DNA of 12,633 nt from JAEUKQ01 sp044227605 (GTDB taxonomy: Bacteria; Pseudomonadota; Alphaproteobacteria; JAEUKQ01), in contig JBGAWJ010000038.1 in NCBI GenBank assembly GCA_044227605.1, forward strand, positions 1 through 12,633, written 5' to 3'. The notes under the pieces were generated by a model. That model ran no database searches and was not told where the DNA came from. It saw only the letters and a list, made by a program, of their open reading frames with translations. How positions within the stretch are numbered: position 1 is the first letter of the stretch; every line of letters starts with the position of its first letter. Shown one piece after another: positions 1 to 6,727 of the stretch. The position numbers and the translations under genes were made by a program.

Positions 1-626
1 TCACCAATTAATACCGGGTTATTTTTGGTACGGCGAGATAGCACTTGGATGGCCCGCCTAATTTCCTCATCTCGCCCAATAACCGGGTCTAATTTTCCTT
101 CCCGGGCTGCGCCCGTCAGGTCACGGCCATATTTTTTCAATGCTTCATAATTGTTCTCCGCTGAAGCAGTGTGCGCTTGTCGCCCCTTGCGAATATTATT
201 AATGGCTTGGTTTAGTTTTTGGGGTGTAGCACCCTGTTTATTCAAGGCGTCGGCAGCTGGAGTATTGGTTGCCATAGCAACTGCCAGCAATAAGCGTTCA
301 GCCGTAACAAAACTGTCCCCAGCTTTATCAGCCAGTTTTTCAGCTGTTTCAAGAATTTTTGCCATTTCCTGATCCAGATGGACCTGGCCTGCCCCACTGC
401 CTTCCACTTTTGGCATTTTGCTAATCGCCAATTTAACCTGGTCAAGGATCAATTGCGGATCAGCGCCTATGGAGCGGATAAGGCCATCCGCTAATTTATC
501 TTTATCTTCGAGTAAAATCTGTAGCAAATGTTCAGCAGTCAGACGCTGATTGGATTGGCGTTGCGCCAACAACTGCGCCTCTTGCAAAAAACCTTGAGAC
601 TTTTGCGTATATTTATCGATATTCAT
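1..626 (-). CDS. clpB: ATP-dependent chaperone ClpB, N-terminal part (cut by window edge)
   Basis: This is the first 208 codons of ClpB, the cytosolic AAA+ disaggregase that works with DnaK to pull proteins out of aggregates. The ATG lies at 626-624, preceded by an AAGAGG ribosome-binding site. Residues 1 to about 145 form the Clp N-terminal domain, with the typical opening MNIDKYTQKSQGFLQEA and a second repeat around AEKLADKAGDSFVTAERLL. The first nucleotide-binding domain then begins with YGRDLTGAAREGKLDPVIGRDEEI and RRTKNNPVLIG. The window ends immediately before the expected Walker A motif, so ATPase residues, the middle domain and the second AAA+ domain cannot be judged. ClpA also has an N-domain, but the spacing and the LTGAAREGKLDPVIGR signature favour ClpB. 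The gene is divergent from rplM and has a heat-shock-like promoter upstream. Confidence 0.95.
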   Translation of the reverse strand, partial: MNIDKYTQKSQGFLQEAQLLAQRQSNQRLTAEHLLQILLEDKDKLADGLIRSIGADPQLILDQVKLAISKMPKVEGSGAGQVHLDQEMAKILETAEKLADKAGDSFVTAERLLLAVAMATNTPAADALNKQGATPQKLNQAINNIRKGRQAHTASAENNYEALKKYGRDLTGAAREGKLDPVIGRDEEIRRAIQVLSRRTKNNPVLIG

Positions 627-736
627 GATGCCCTCTTTCCTGCTGCGTCCATTGATTAAGCCCACAGCTGTGATGCGTTACATCCTATCATTATCCACCC
701 AATAAGCCAGATACGGATGCCTTATTCCTATATGTG

Positions 737-764
737 ATATGGTTGGTTTTTGGTAAAACACAAG
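737..764 (-). promoter_or_regulatory. Candidate RpoH (sigma-32) promoter for clpB
   Basis: On the minus strand, CTTGTG (764-759) is followed after 16 bases by CCATAT (742-737). This fits the CTTG-type -35 and CCATAT-like -10 known for alphaproteobacterial heat-shock promoters. Transcription would start about 100 bases before the clpB ATG. The motif match is direct; the sigma assignment is inferred from clpB being a classical heat-shock gene. Confidence 0.4.
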
Positions 765-856
765 ATCTGTTGAAACTCATTTTCTTTATTTTTTACTCAA
801 TAAAACACCCGCAACGGCGGTATCATAATACCTCCGCCAGCAATTACACACAAAGC

Positions 857-886
857 TTGACTTTTGTGAAATTGCTCGTTAATAAT
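857..886 (+). promoter_or_regulatory. Candidate sigma-70 promoter for rplM-rpsI
   Basis: TTGACT (857-862) is separated by 18 bases from AATAAT (881-886). These match five of six consensus positions in each hexamer. The predicted start near 893 would give a leader of about 38 bases, with a weak AGGGA ribosome-binding site before the rplM ATG. This is the best promoter-like pair in the region. Confidence 0.55.
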
Positions 887-930
887 CTGAAAATTATTTA
901 GTTAATTTTGTTCAAAGCAGGGAAATTGCA

Positions 931-1404
931 ATGTTAAAAACTTTTTCTGCCAAACCAACCGATATCCAAAAAAAATGGATCGTGGTTGATGCAGAAGGTG
1001 TGGTACTTGGCCGCTTAGCCAGCATCATCGCCTCTTATCTGCGCGGCAAACATAAAACGATTTATACCCCCCATATGGATTGCGGGGATAATATTATTGT
1101 CGTCAACGCAGCTAAAGTGAAGCTGACGGGCAATAAATTTGAAGATAAGAAATTTTATTGGCACACCGGCTATCCCGGTGGTGTGAAAGTACGGACAATC
1201 CGCCAATTGATTGAGGGCAACCACCCGGAACGCGTGATCACCAATGCGGTGCGCCGGATGATACCACGCGAACCCTTAGGCAGACAACAAATGCGTAATT
1301 TGCGCGTCTATGCCGGGGCAGAACATCCCCATGGTGGTAGCAACCCGGAAACACTGGACGTTGCTGCCATGAACCCCAAAAACAAAAGGGAAAATGAAGC
1401 ATGA
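931..1404 (+). CDS. rplM: 50S ribosomal protein L13
   Basis: The 157-residue protein is full length for alphaproteobacterial L13, an early-assembling protein of the large ribosomal subunit. Clear family signatures are KKWIVVDAEGVVLGRLAS at about residues 15-32, then the AAKVKLTGNK segment, HTGYPGG and the NAVRRMIPREPLGRQQMRNLRVYAG block ending in a PHGG-type motif near the C terminus. The ATG at 931 follows AGGGA at suitable spacing. The stop overlaps the rpsI start as ATGA, the usual translational coupling of this pair. Expression probably comes from the promoter at 857-886. Nothing about the sequence is unusual. Confidence 0.98.
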   Translation: MLKTFSAKPTDIQKKWIVVDAEGVVLGRLASIIASYLRGKHKTIYTPHMDCGDNIIVVNAAKVKLTGNKFEDKKFYWHTGYPGGVKVRTIRQLIEGNHPERVITNAVRRMIPREPLGRQQMRNLRVYAGAEHPHGGSNPETLDVAAMNPKNKRENEA

Positions 1405-1880
1405 ACCCTACCTCCCAAACATTTTCAAGTTTAAAAAATTTGAAGCAAGAAGCCCCTGCCGTTGATCTTGATAACCAACCCAAAATTGATGAATTAGGGC
1501 GTTCCTATGCCACCGGTAAGCGTAAAAATGCGATTGCCCGGGTCTGGTTAAAGCGCGGTTCCGGTAAGATTGTCGTCAATGGCAATGATGTAAAAATTTA
1601 TTTTGCCCGTCCGGTGTTGCAGATGATTATCAATCAACCTTTCGCAACCGCTAGCCGCGTTGGTCAATTTGATGTGATGTGCAGCGTGAATGGCGGCGGC
1701 TTGTCGGGCCAAGCTGGGGCCGTACGTCATGGCATCAGCAAGGCTTTGACGTATTTTGAGCCGGATTTGCGGCCCGTTCTAAAAACGGGTGGTTTCTTAA
1801 CCCGCGACAGTCGCGTGGTGGAACGCAAAAAATACGGTAAGGCCAAAGCCCGCAAGAGCTTCCAATTCTCGAAACGGTAA
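1401..1880 (+). CDS. rpsI: 30S ribosomal protein S9
   Basis: This 159-residue S9 is a small-subunit protein whose C-terminal tail reaches the P-site tRNA. Residues 1 to about 33 are the extra N-terminal segment seen in many alphaproteobacterial S9 proteins. The S9 core then begins at SYATGKRKNAIARVWLKRGSG and continues through the GGGLSGQAGAVRHGISKAL region. The invariant C terminus KARKSFQFSKR is intact, including the final Lys-Arg that contacts tRNA. The start overlaps the rplM stop by 4 bases, so the two are co-translated. A strong intrinsic terminator follows 28 bases after the stop, closing this two-gene operon. Confidence 0.98.
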   Translation: MNPTSQTFSSLKNLKQEAPAVDLDNQPKIDELGRSYATGKRKNAIARVWLKRGSGKIVVNGNDVKIYFARPVLQMIINQPFATASRVGQFDVMCSVNGGGLSGQAGAVRHGISKALTYFEPDLRPVLKTGGFLTRDSRVVERKKYGKAKARKSFQFSKR

Positions 1881-1907
1881 TATCGGTTTTTGGTATGTAC
1901 CAATACG

Positions 1908-1938
1908 AAAGCGCCTAATGATTTTAGGCGCTTTTTTC
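1908..1938 (+). terminator. Rho-independent terminator after rpsI
   Basis: A perfect 11-bp stem, AAAGCGCCTAA (1908-1918) with TTAGGCGCTTT (1924-1934), encloses a 5-base loop and runs into six T residues (1932-1937). It lies 28 bases after the rpsI stop and separates the ribosomal operon from argC. Just before it, TTGGTA and TACCAA (1890-1903) form a tight dyad around TG, probably of no importance. Confidence 0.93.
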
Positions 1939-1970
1939 TTTGCTCTCCCATTCAATCATCTTTTCTAAAA

Positions 1971-2009
1971 TTGATCCAGGATTGCGTTTTTCTGTAAAAT
2001 CTTACAGAA
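1971..2009 (+). promoter_or_regulatory. Candidate argC promoter with overlapping operator dyad
   Basis: TTGATC (1971-1976) and TAAAAT (1995-2000), 18 bases apart, form a plausible sigma-70 promoter. The -10 hexamer lies inside a perfect inverted repeat, TTCTGTAA-N4-TTACAGAA (1990-2009), which would also cover the transcription start. A two-fold site in that position is typical of a repressor operator. It contains CTGT-N8-ACAG, the gammaproteobacterial LexA pattern, but alphaproteobacterial LexA normally uses GTTC-N7-GTTC, so the regulator cannot be named. As RNA the repeat could also form an 8-bp hairpin. Confidence 0.5.
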
Positions 2010-2055
2010 TGTTGGAAAATTTTTAAAATTCGCATCTGATTTGAAAGCATCACCT

Positions 2056-3111
2056 ATGGCAATATCACGGCAATCTATCCTGAAAATTGGCATATTAGGC
2101 GCCAGCGGTTACACCGGCGGGGAATTGATTCGCCTACTTACCAACCACCCCCAAGTTAAGCTTGTAGCACTTAGTGCAGAAAAACAGGCCGGTAAATCCA
2201 TAGGGGAGGTGTTCCCCCATTTACGTCATTTGGGCCTGGGCACCCTACAAAAAATTGATGATATCAATTGGGCCAATTTAGATCTAGTTTTTTGCGCCCT
2301 TCCCCACGGCATGACCCAGGAATTGGTGGGAAAATTACCCCCTGCCCTAAAAATCATCGATCTTTCCGCCGATTTCCGCCTGAAAAATACCCTTGAATAT
2401 GCCACCTGGTATGGCCATGCCCACCGCGCCCCGCAGCTACAACCAAAAGCCGTCTACGGATTATCGGAAATTTATCGCCAACAGATTGCCAAGGCATCAC
2501 TGGTGGCCTGTCCGGGATGCTACCCAACCGCTGCTCAGCTTGCCCTGATTCCCTTAATCACCCAAAAATTAATTGAACATAGCCCGATTATTATCGACGC
2601 CAAATCCGGGGTCAGCGGCGCTGGCCGTGAAGCCAAACAAAGCAGCCTGTTCAGCGAGGTACAGGAAGGTATTCATGCCTACGGGGTCACCGGTCATCGC
2701 CATACCCCAGAAATCGAACAGGGTCTTACGCAAGCAGCTCAAAAACCCATAAAAATATCCTTCCTCCCCCATTTGGTGCCGATGAGCCGGGGAATTTTGG
2801 AAACAATCTATGTACATTTGGCACCACAAGTAACGGCCCAAGATATCCGCCAAGCTTGGCAAAAACAGTATCATAATGATGGGTTTATCGAGGTTCTGCC
2901 CCCCCCCATTTCACCCGAAACCAGGCATGTGCGGGGCACAAACAGATGTGTGATGGCGGTTTTTGATAGCCCCCTTAAGGGGCATGCCATCTTGCTGGTA
3001 ACGATCGATAATTTAATCAAAGGCGCTTCCGGGCAAGCCATCCAAAATATGAATATCATGATGGAATGGCCTGAAGACCTAGGGCTTAACCAAATTGCCT
3101 TATTTCCTTAA
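2056..3111 (+). CDS. argC: N-acetyl-gamma-glutamyl-phosphate reductase
   Basis: ArgC catalyses the NADPH-dependent reduction of N-acetylglutamyl phosphate to the semialdehyde, the third step of arginine synthesis, in the cytosol. The protein of 351 residues matches the longer (type 1) form. An N-terminal Rossmann motif KIGILGASGYTGGE lies at residues 10-23. The catalytic Cys155 sits in VACPGCYPT, followed by DAKSGVSGAGR and the GHRHTPEIEQ segment with the conserved His. The C-terminal GASGQAIQNMN is intact. I chose the ATG at 2056; an in-frame TTG at 2041 would add five residues. Neither start has a good ribosome-binding site. The gene lies after the rpsI terminator and has its own candidate promoter and operator dyad. 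Confidence 0.96.
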   Translation: MAISRQSILKIGILGASGYTGGELIRLLTNHPQVKLVALSAEKQAGKSIGEVFPHLRHLGLGTLQKIDDINWANLDLVFCALPHGMTQELVGKLPPALKIIDLSADFRLKNTLEYATWYGHAHRAPQLQPKAVYGLSEIYRQQIAKASLVACPGCYPTAAQLALIPLITQKLIEHSPIIIDAKSGVSGAGREAKQSSLFSEVQEGIHAYGVTGHRHTPEIEQGLTQAAQKPIKISFLPHLVPMSRGILETIYVHLAPQVTAQDIRQAWQKQYHNDGFIEVLPPPISPETRHVRGTNRCVMAVFDSPLKGHAILLVTIDNLIKGASGQAIQNMNIMMEWPEDLGLNQIALFP

Positions 3112-3128
3112 AATGGGGATGATAGCAC

Positions 3129-3311
3129 GTGACCGATAAAACCCCCCATACTAAAACCCCTGCCCAGATCCATCATGCAGAATTGCGAAAACAGCAAAAA
3201 AATAATCGTTTGCAACAAGCGTTGCGGAACAATTTGCAGCGCCGAAAACAACAGCAACAAGGCAGGACCCCAGCTATTATTGATGATAGCCCAGAAAAAC
3301 CGGATGAATAA
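3129..3311 (+). CDS. Small basic Gln/Arg/Lys-rich protein of unknown function
   Basis: I do not recognise a named family for this 60-residue frame. It begins with GTG and is preceded by GGGGA nine bases upstream, 17 bases after the argC stop. About 12 of 60 residues are Lys or Arg and 10 are Gln. The middle (about 18-44) reads as one charged amphipathic helix with LRKQQKNNRLQQALRNNLQ and then RRKQQQQ, and the tail is acidic (DDSPEKPDE). No signal peptide or membrane segment is visible. Short alphaproteobacterial proteins with an ALRxNLxRRK core are familiar to me from annotated genomes, but I cannot name or verify them here. RNA binding or ribosome association is a guess from composition only. 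Confidence 0.6.
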   Translation: MTDKTPHTKTPAQIHHAELRKQQKNNRLQQALRNNLQRRKQQQQGRTPAIIDDSPEKPDE

Positions 3312-3379
3312 TTCCAGGGGAAAACATGATGCTTGTAAATAATTGTTTATTTCTACCACACAATCGGCCAAAATTTGGT

Positions 3380-3385
3380 TATAAT
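3380..3385 (+). promoter_or_regulatory. Possible -10 element upstream of dcd
   Basis: A perfect TATAAT lies 49 bases before the dcd ATG in the 123-base gap after the small ORF. No acceptable -35 hexamer is found 16-18 bases upstream, and the extended -10 TG is misplaced. It could let dcd-murA be transcribed independently of argC, but support is weak. Confidence 0.3.
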
Positions 3386-3434
3386 CCACTTGTATCAATC
3401 CGTCAGCAGCAGCAATTAATGAAAAGGTAATATC

Positions 3435-3989
3435 ATGGCAATCATGCCGGACCATTGGATCCGTAAAATGGCTAAGGAAAAAAATATGATTGACCCTTTT
3501 GTGGATGGTCAAAAAAGACAGGGGGTTATTTCTTATGGTCTGTCCTCTTACGGCTATGATGCTAGGGTGTCTGAAGAATTCAAAATCTTTACCAATGTGG
3601 ATAATGCCTTGGTTGATCCTAAAAATTTTTCAGCCACCAGCTTTGTGGAGCGCAATACCGAGGTTTGTATTATCCCACCCAACAGTTTTGCCTTGGCAAG
3701 AACGGTTGAATATTTCAAGATCCCCCGCGATGTTTTGGTGATTTGTCTGGGCAAATCTACCTATGCCCGTTGCGGGATTATTGTCAATGTAACCCCGCTG
3801 GAACCTGAATGGGAAGGTCATGTGACGCTGGAATTTTCAAATACCACCCCACTGCCCGCTAAGATTTACGCCAATGAGGGGGCGTGTCAGTTTTTATTTT
3901 TAAAAGGTGATAGCCTGTGTGAAGTGTCGTACGCAGACCGGGCGGGAAAATATATGAAACAAAAAGGGGTGACTTTACCCAAGGTGTAA
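3435..3989 (+). CDS. dcd: dCTP deaminase
   Basis: Dcd deaminates dCTP to dUTP, feeding dUTPase and then thymidylate synthesis. The 184-residue sequence is extremely conserved with other proteobacterial Dcd proteins, from MAIMPDHWIRKMA to VTLPKV. Visible signatures are GVISYGLSSYGYDARV near residues 30-45, the nucleotide-binding GKSTYARCG with Ser108 and Arg112, and the catalytic Glu133 in HVTLEFSN. Together with EGACQFLFL these complete the trimer active site. Length suits monofunctional Dcd of the E. coli type; whether it also hydrolyses dUTP, as some archaeal homologues do, cannot be read from the sequence. The ATG has a weak AAAAGG ribosome-binding site. murA follows 57 bases downstream on the same strand. 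Confidence 0.97.
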   Translation: MAIMPDHWIRKMAKEKNMIDPFVDGQKRQGVISYGLSSYGYDARVSEEFKIFTNVDNALVDPKNFSATSFVERNTEVCIIPPNSFALARTVEYFKIPRDVLVICLGKSTYARCGIIVNVTPLEPEWEGHVTLEFSNTTPLPAKIYANEGACQFLFLKGDSLCEVSYADRAGKYMKQKGVTLPKV

Positions 3990-4046
3990 AGTGACAACCC
4001 GAATTCCCGAATTGATGATATAACAAGATGTGGTTCAGAAAAAAAT

Positions 4047-5309
4047 ATGGACAAGATTAAGATTCGTGGCGGCCGACCCCTTTTTGGAACGATCCCTATC
4101 AGTGGCGCTAAAAACGCTGCCCTTCCCTTATTGGCGGCAACCCTACTTTGCCCTGAAAAAATTACCTTGGAAAATGTCCCCAAGCTTGCGGATGTCCATT
4201 CCCTGCAATTGCTGTTAAGCGATATGGGCAGCCTGATTGAACAACCAAGTACCGACAGGCTGGTGATTGATAACCGCCAGATCCATTCTTACCGCGCGGA
4301 TTACGAATTGGTTCGCAAAATGCGTGCCTCCATTTTGGTTTTGGGGCCACTGGTTGCCAGATTTGGCGAGGCTTGCGTATCATTACCCGGCGGCTGTGCG
4401 ATCGGCACACGGCCCGTTGATTTGCATATCAAAGGTTTGCAAGCATTAGGTGCAGAAATTGAGGTGAAGGATGGCTATATTTATGCAACCGCAAAAAAAG
4501 GGTTACAGGGTACCAAGATAACGCTGCCGATTGTTTCGGTCGGGGCCACTGAGAATATCATGATGGCAGCCAGCTTAGCGAATGGGACAACCATTATTGA
4601 AAATGCAGCGCGTGAGCCGGAAATCATTGATTTGGCAAATTTTTTAAACAAGATGGGCGCAGAGGTGACAGGGGCTGGGACATCCAGTCTCCGAATCAAG
4701 GGGGTCAGTTCCCTCAAAGGCTGTCATTACCCGATCATGACGGACCGGATCGAAGCAGGTACCTATGTTATCGCGGCTTTAATTACCGGCGGCGAATTAA
4801 CCTTAACCAATGCCCCTACCGCATCTTTGGACGCCTTGTTAACGCCTTTGACACAAGCAGGAGTTAAAATAGAAACTTTACCGAGGCAAATCTCCGTAAA
4901 ACCTTCTTCCCGCAAACTCCTAGGCATTGATATTATGACAGAGCCATACCCCGGCTTCCCCACAGACTTACAAGCACAATTTATGGCGTTGATGACAATT
5001 GCTGAAGGGGCATCTATGATGACAGAGACGATTTTTGAAAACCGTTTCATGCATGTTCCCGAACTGGCACGGATGGGCGCTAATATTACGATCCACGGTG
5101 CCTCGGCCCTTATTCGGGGAGTTAAAAATTTATCCGGGGCGCCCGTTATGGCCACCGATTTACGTGCGTCGGTTTCACTGGTACTCGCGGGACTTGCGGC
5201 AAGCGGTGAAACAATTGTGAACCGGATTTATCATTTAGATCGCGGATACGAAAATTTAGTTGAAAAACTTACAAATTGCGGAGCATCAATTGAACGAAGT
5301 AAAAATTAA
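4047..5309 (+). CDS. murA: UDP-N-acetylglucosamine 1-carboxyvinyltransferase
   Basis: MurA transfers enolpyruvate from phosphoenolpyruvate to UDP-GlcNAc, the committed cytosolic step of peptidoglycan synthesis. The 420-residue length is standard. The N-terminal ISGAKNAALPLLAATLL (about 20-36) contains the conserved Lys-Asn pair. The active-site loop LPGGCAIGTRPVDLHI carries Cys117, the residue attacked by fosfomycin, so no Cys-to-Asp resistance change is present. The second inside-out alpha/beta domain ends with TDLRASVSLVLAGLAASGET and HLDRGYENLVEKL. There is no strong ribosome-binding site before the ATG, so translation may depend on read-through from dcd. The last 20 bases overlap the following DUF2948 gene, a conserved alphaproteobacterial arrangement. 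Confidence 0.97.
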   Translation: MDKIKIRGGRPLFGTIPISGAKNAALPLLAATLLCPEKITLENVPKLADVHSLQLLLSDMGSLIEQPSTDRLVIDNRQIHSYRADYELVRKMRASILVLGPLVARFGEACVSLPGGCAIGTRPVDLHIKGLQALGAEIEVKDGYIYATAKKGLQGTKITLPIVSVGATENIMMAASLANGTTIIENAAREPEIIDLANFLNKMGAEVTGAGTSSLRIKGVSSLKGCHYPIMTDRIEAGTYVIAALITGGELTLTNAPTASLDALLTPLTQAGVKIETLPRQISVKPSSRKLLGIDIMTEPYPGFPTDLQAQFMALMTIAEGASMMTETIFENRFMHVPELARMGANITIHGASALIRGVKNLSGAPVMATDLRASVSLVLAGLAASGETIVNRIYHLDRGYENLVEKLTNCGASIERSKN

Positions 5310-5775
5310 GCATCCTGAAACCCCAGACTTATTAAGGCTACACGCCTGTGACCAACAAGATTTACAGGTGGTGTCAGCCATGTTACAGGACTCTTTGGTC
5401 ACCCTTAGTGACATGGTCTACTGGGCTGAAGAAAAACGTTTTGCGATCCTATTTAACCGGTTTTGCTGGGAAACACATTGCTCAGCTGCAAAAACTTCCA
5501 AGGAAACCCCCAGGCAACATATTCATGGGCAACGTATTCATACAGGATGTATTTTTAACGATATTGAGCATGTTCAACAACAGGGCTTAGATGAATCATC
5601 GCCGAGCCAAATCCTCAATTTATTGGCCGTTGAGTGGCATGAGGACAAGAAATCCATCCATTTGATCTTTTCAAATAATATGGCTGTCAAGCTCTCGACA
5701 CCGAAAGTAAATTGTTACCTCAAAGACCTTGGTGACAGTTGGCCCACCTGCTGGCAACCGCAGCATCAAGCATAA
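5290..5775 (+). CDS. DUF2948 family protein
   Basis: This 161-residue protein fits the DUF2948 family, an alphaproteobacterial group of unknown function usually found directly after murA. The recognisable core is DLLRLHACDQQDLQVVSAMLQDSLVTLSDMVYWAEEKRFAILFNRFCWE (start and end of that stretch: residues 13-61, key residues Asp21, Gln24, Phe56, Trp60). The C-terminal half contains NLLAVEWHEDKKSIHLIFSN. No signal peptide or membrane segment is seen. I place the start at TTG 5290 because GGAG (5280-5283) lies six bases before it. An upstream in-frame TTG at 5260 has no such site. The gene overlaps murA by 20 bases and so is probably translationally coupled. Role unknown; the location alone hints at envelope or housekeeping work. 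Confidence 0.87.
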   Translation: MNEVKIKHPETPDLLRLHACDQQDLQVVSAMLQDSLVTLSDMVYWAEEKRFAILFNRFCWETHCSAAKTSKETPRQHIHGQRIHTGCIFNDIEHVQQQGLDESSPSQILNLLAVEWHEDKKSIHLIFSNNMAVKLSTPKVNCYLKDLGDSWPTCWQPQHQA

Positions 5776-5846
5776 AAATAAAACCTTTTGTTTGCACACC
5801 CTTGCCAAGCAGAAAAAATAGGTGCATGGTGGGCGCACATTTCAAG

Positions 5847-5858
5847 TGATACGTATCA
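5847..5858. promoter_or_regulatory. 12-bp perfect palindrome upstream of infA
   Basis: TGATACGTATCA is a perfect 12-base palindrome ending 27 bases before the infA start, in the 110-base gap after DUF2948. No convincing -35/-10 pair could be assigned in this gap. The site could be an operator or chance. Its right half, GTATCATA, also occurs upstream of rplM at 820-827. Confidence 0.35.
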
Positions 5859-5885
5859 TATTAAAGGCTTAAGATAGGAAAATAA

Positions 5886-6104
5886 ATGCCTAAAGAGGAT
5901 GTCATCGAATTCCCAGGTACCGTTGTGGAATTATTGCCCAATGCCATGTTTCGGGTAAAGTTAGATAATGATCATATTATTTTGGCCCATACATCCGGCA
6001 AAATGCGGAAGAACCGCATTCGGGTTTTGGCGGGTGACCGGGTCAATGTGGAAATGACCCCTTATGATTTAACCAAAGGCAGAATCACATTCCGGCAGAA
6101 ATAA
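5886..6104 (+). CDS. infA: Translation initiation factor IF-1
   Basis: IF-1 is a single OB-fold protein that binds the 30S A-site region during initiation. The 72-residue length and the opening MPKEDVIEFPGTVVELLPNAMFRVKLDN are canonical. So are the HTSGKMRKNRIRVLAGDRVNVEMTPYDLTKGRI block (residues 35-67) and the C terminus TFRQK. AGGA at 5876-5879 is a good ribosome-binding site six bases before the ATG. In most alphaproteobacteria infA follows hisD and a few small genes; here it comes straight after DUF2948. maf begins 37 bases downstream on the same strand. Confidence 0.98.
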   Translation: MPKEDVIEFPGTVVELLPNAMFRVKLDNDHIILAHTSGKMRKNRIRVLAGDRVNVEMTPYDLTKGRITFRQK

Positions 6105-6140
6105 TAATCCATGTATTTTCTTTTATTATAGGTTGAGGCC

Positions 6141-6713
6141 TTGTTTATCCTTGCATCCGCCTCGGCCCGTCGTCTCCAATTACTGGAACGGATAGGTGTT
6201 CGCCCGGATTATGTTTTACCCGCAGGATTGGATGAAACCCCGGGCAAACAAGAACTGCCCTTGCAATATGCCAACCGCATGGCTGAAGAAAAAGCCCTAC
6301 ATATTTATCAACAACACCCAACCGCCATTGTCTTAGCAGCCGATACGGTTGTTGCCTGTGGTAGGCGCATTCTGCCTAAGGCCGAAAATGCCCATACAGC
6401 CAGAAGCTGTTTACAACTACTTTCCGGGCGTCGCCACCGGGTGATTACAGGCATTTGCTTAATCCTGCCTGATAAAACTATTTCTAAAAAAACCGTGATG
6501 ACATCCGTTAAATTCAAACGGCTATCTGCTGGGGAAATCGACCGCTATATTGCCACTGGTCAATGGCAAGGAAAAGCAGGAGGATATTCCATTCAAGAAT
6601 CTGCCGAATGTCTGATCCAGGCGGTCCATGGTTCCTATTCCAATATTGTAGGATTGCCTTTATATGAAACCCGTCACTTGCTGTTGCATGCCGGGTTGAC
6701 TTGTTTGGTATAA
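6141..6713 (+). CDS. maf: Maf-family nucleoside triphosphate pyrophosphatase
   Basis: Maf proteins hydrolyse the alpha-beta bond of dTTP, UTP and modified nucleotides and act as house-cleaning enzymes. The 190-residue sequence has the opening FILASASARRLQLLERIGV, the EEKA helix (about residues 51-54) and catalytic Asp68 in LAADTVV. These are followed by LPKA and the GKAGGYSIQ segment with the conserved Gln, then GSYSNIVGLPLYET. The last features favour the dTTP/UTP (YhdE) subtype over the YceF subtype. The usual SPRR is SARR here. A TTG start at 6141 is forced: an in-frame TAG lies at 6129-6131 and no ATG falls between. AGG at 6130-6132 may be the ribosome-binding site. The infA-maf-RNase-yacG order is typical of the class. 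Confidence 0.93.
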   Translation: MFILASASARRLQLLERIGVRPDYVLPAGLDETPGKQELPLQYANRMAEEKALHIYQQHPTAIVLAADTVVACGRRILPKAENAHTARSCLQLLSGRRHRVITGICLILPDKTISKKTVMTSVKFKRLSAGEIDRYIATGQWQGKAGGYSIQESAECLIQAVHGSYSNIVGLPLYETRHLLLHAGLTCLV

Positions 6714-6727
6714 CCGTGACTTCCCCG

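Larger units (their letters stand above)
627..930. other. Divergent clpB-rplM intergenic region
   Basis: This 304-base AT-rich stretch between two divergent genes shows no reading frame of interest. It holds the candidate heat-shock promoter for clpB (737-764) and the candidate sigma-70 promoter for rplM (857-886). Between them, at 815-836, is a short dyad: GGTAT and ATACC around a 4-base loop, extended outward by CGG/CCG after one mismatch. The dyad lies upstream of the rplM promoter and has no T-run, so it looks more like a protein-binding site than a terminator. Confidence 0.5.

Noticed and set aside
151..372. Open plus-strand frame opposite clpB
   Set aside because: It is antisense to the ClpB N-domain, and the apparent signal-like hydrophobic start is an artefact of that frame.
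815..836. Hairpin between clpB and rplM considered as a terminator or L13 leader
   Set aside because: The stem is short and mismatched, no T-run follows on either strand, and it lies upstream of the better rplM promoter, so it would not be in the transcript.
3108..3512. Open minus-strand frame of 134 codons across the small ORF, the dcd upstream region and the dcd start
   Set aside because: It overlaps the strongly conserved start of dcd, has no ribosome-binding site that stands out and resembles no known protein. It is a shadow of plus-strand coding.
3991..4024. GTGACA and TATAAC before murA considered as a promoter
   Set aside because: The spacing is 22 bases, outside the usable range for sigma-70.
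4763..5155. Open minus-strand frame of 130 codons opposite murA
   Set aside because: It lies entirely antisense to conserved murA codons and shows no family features.
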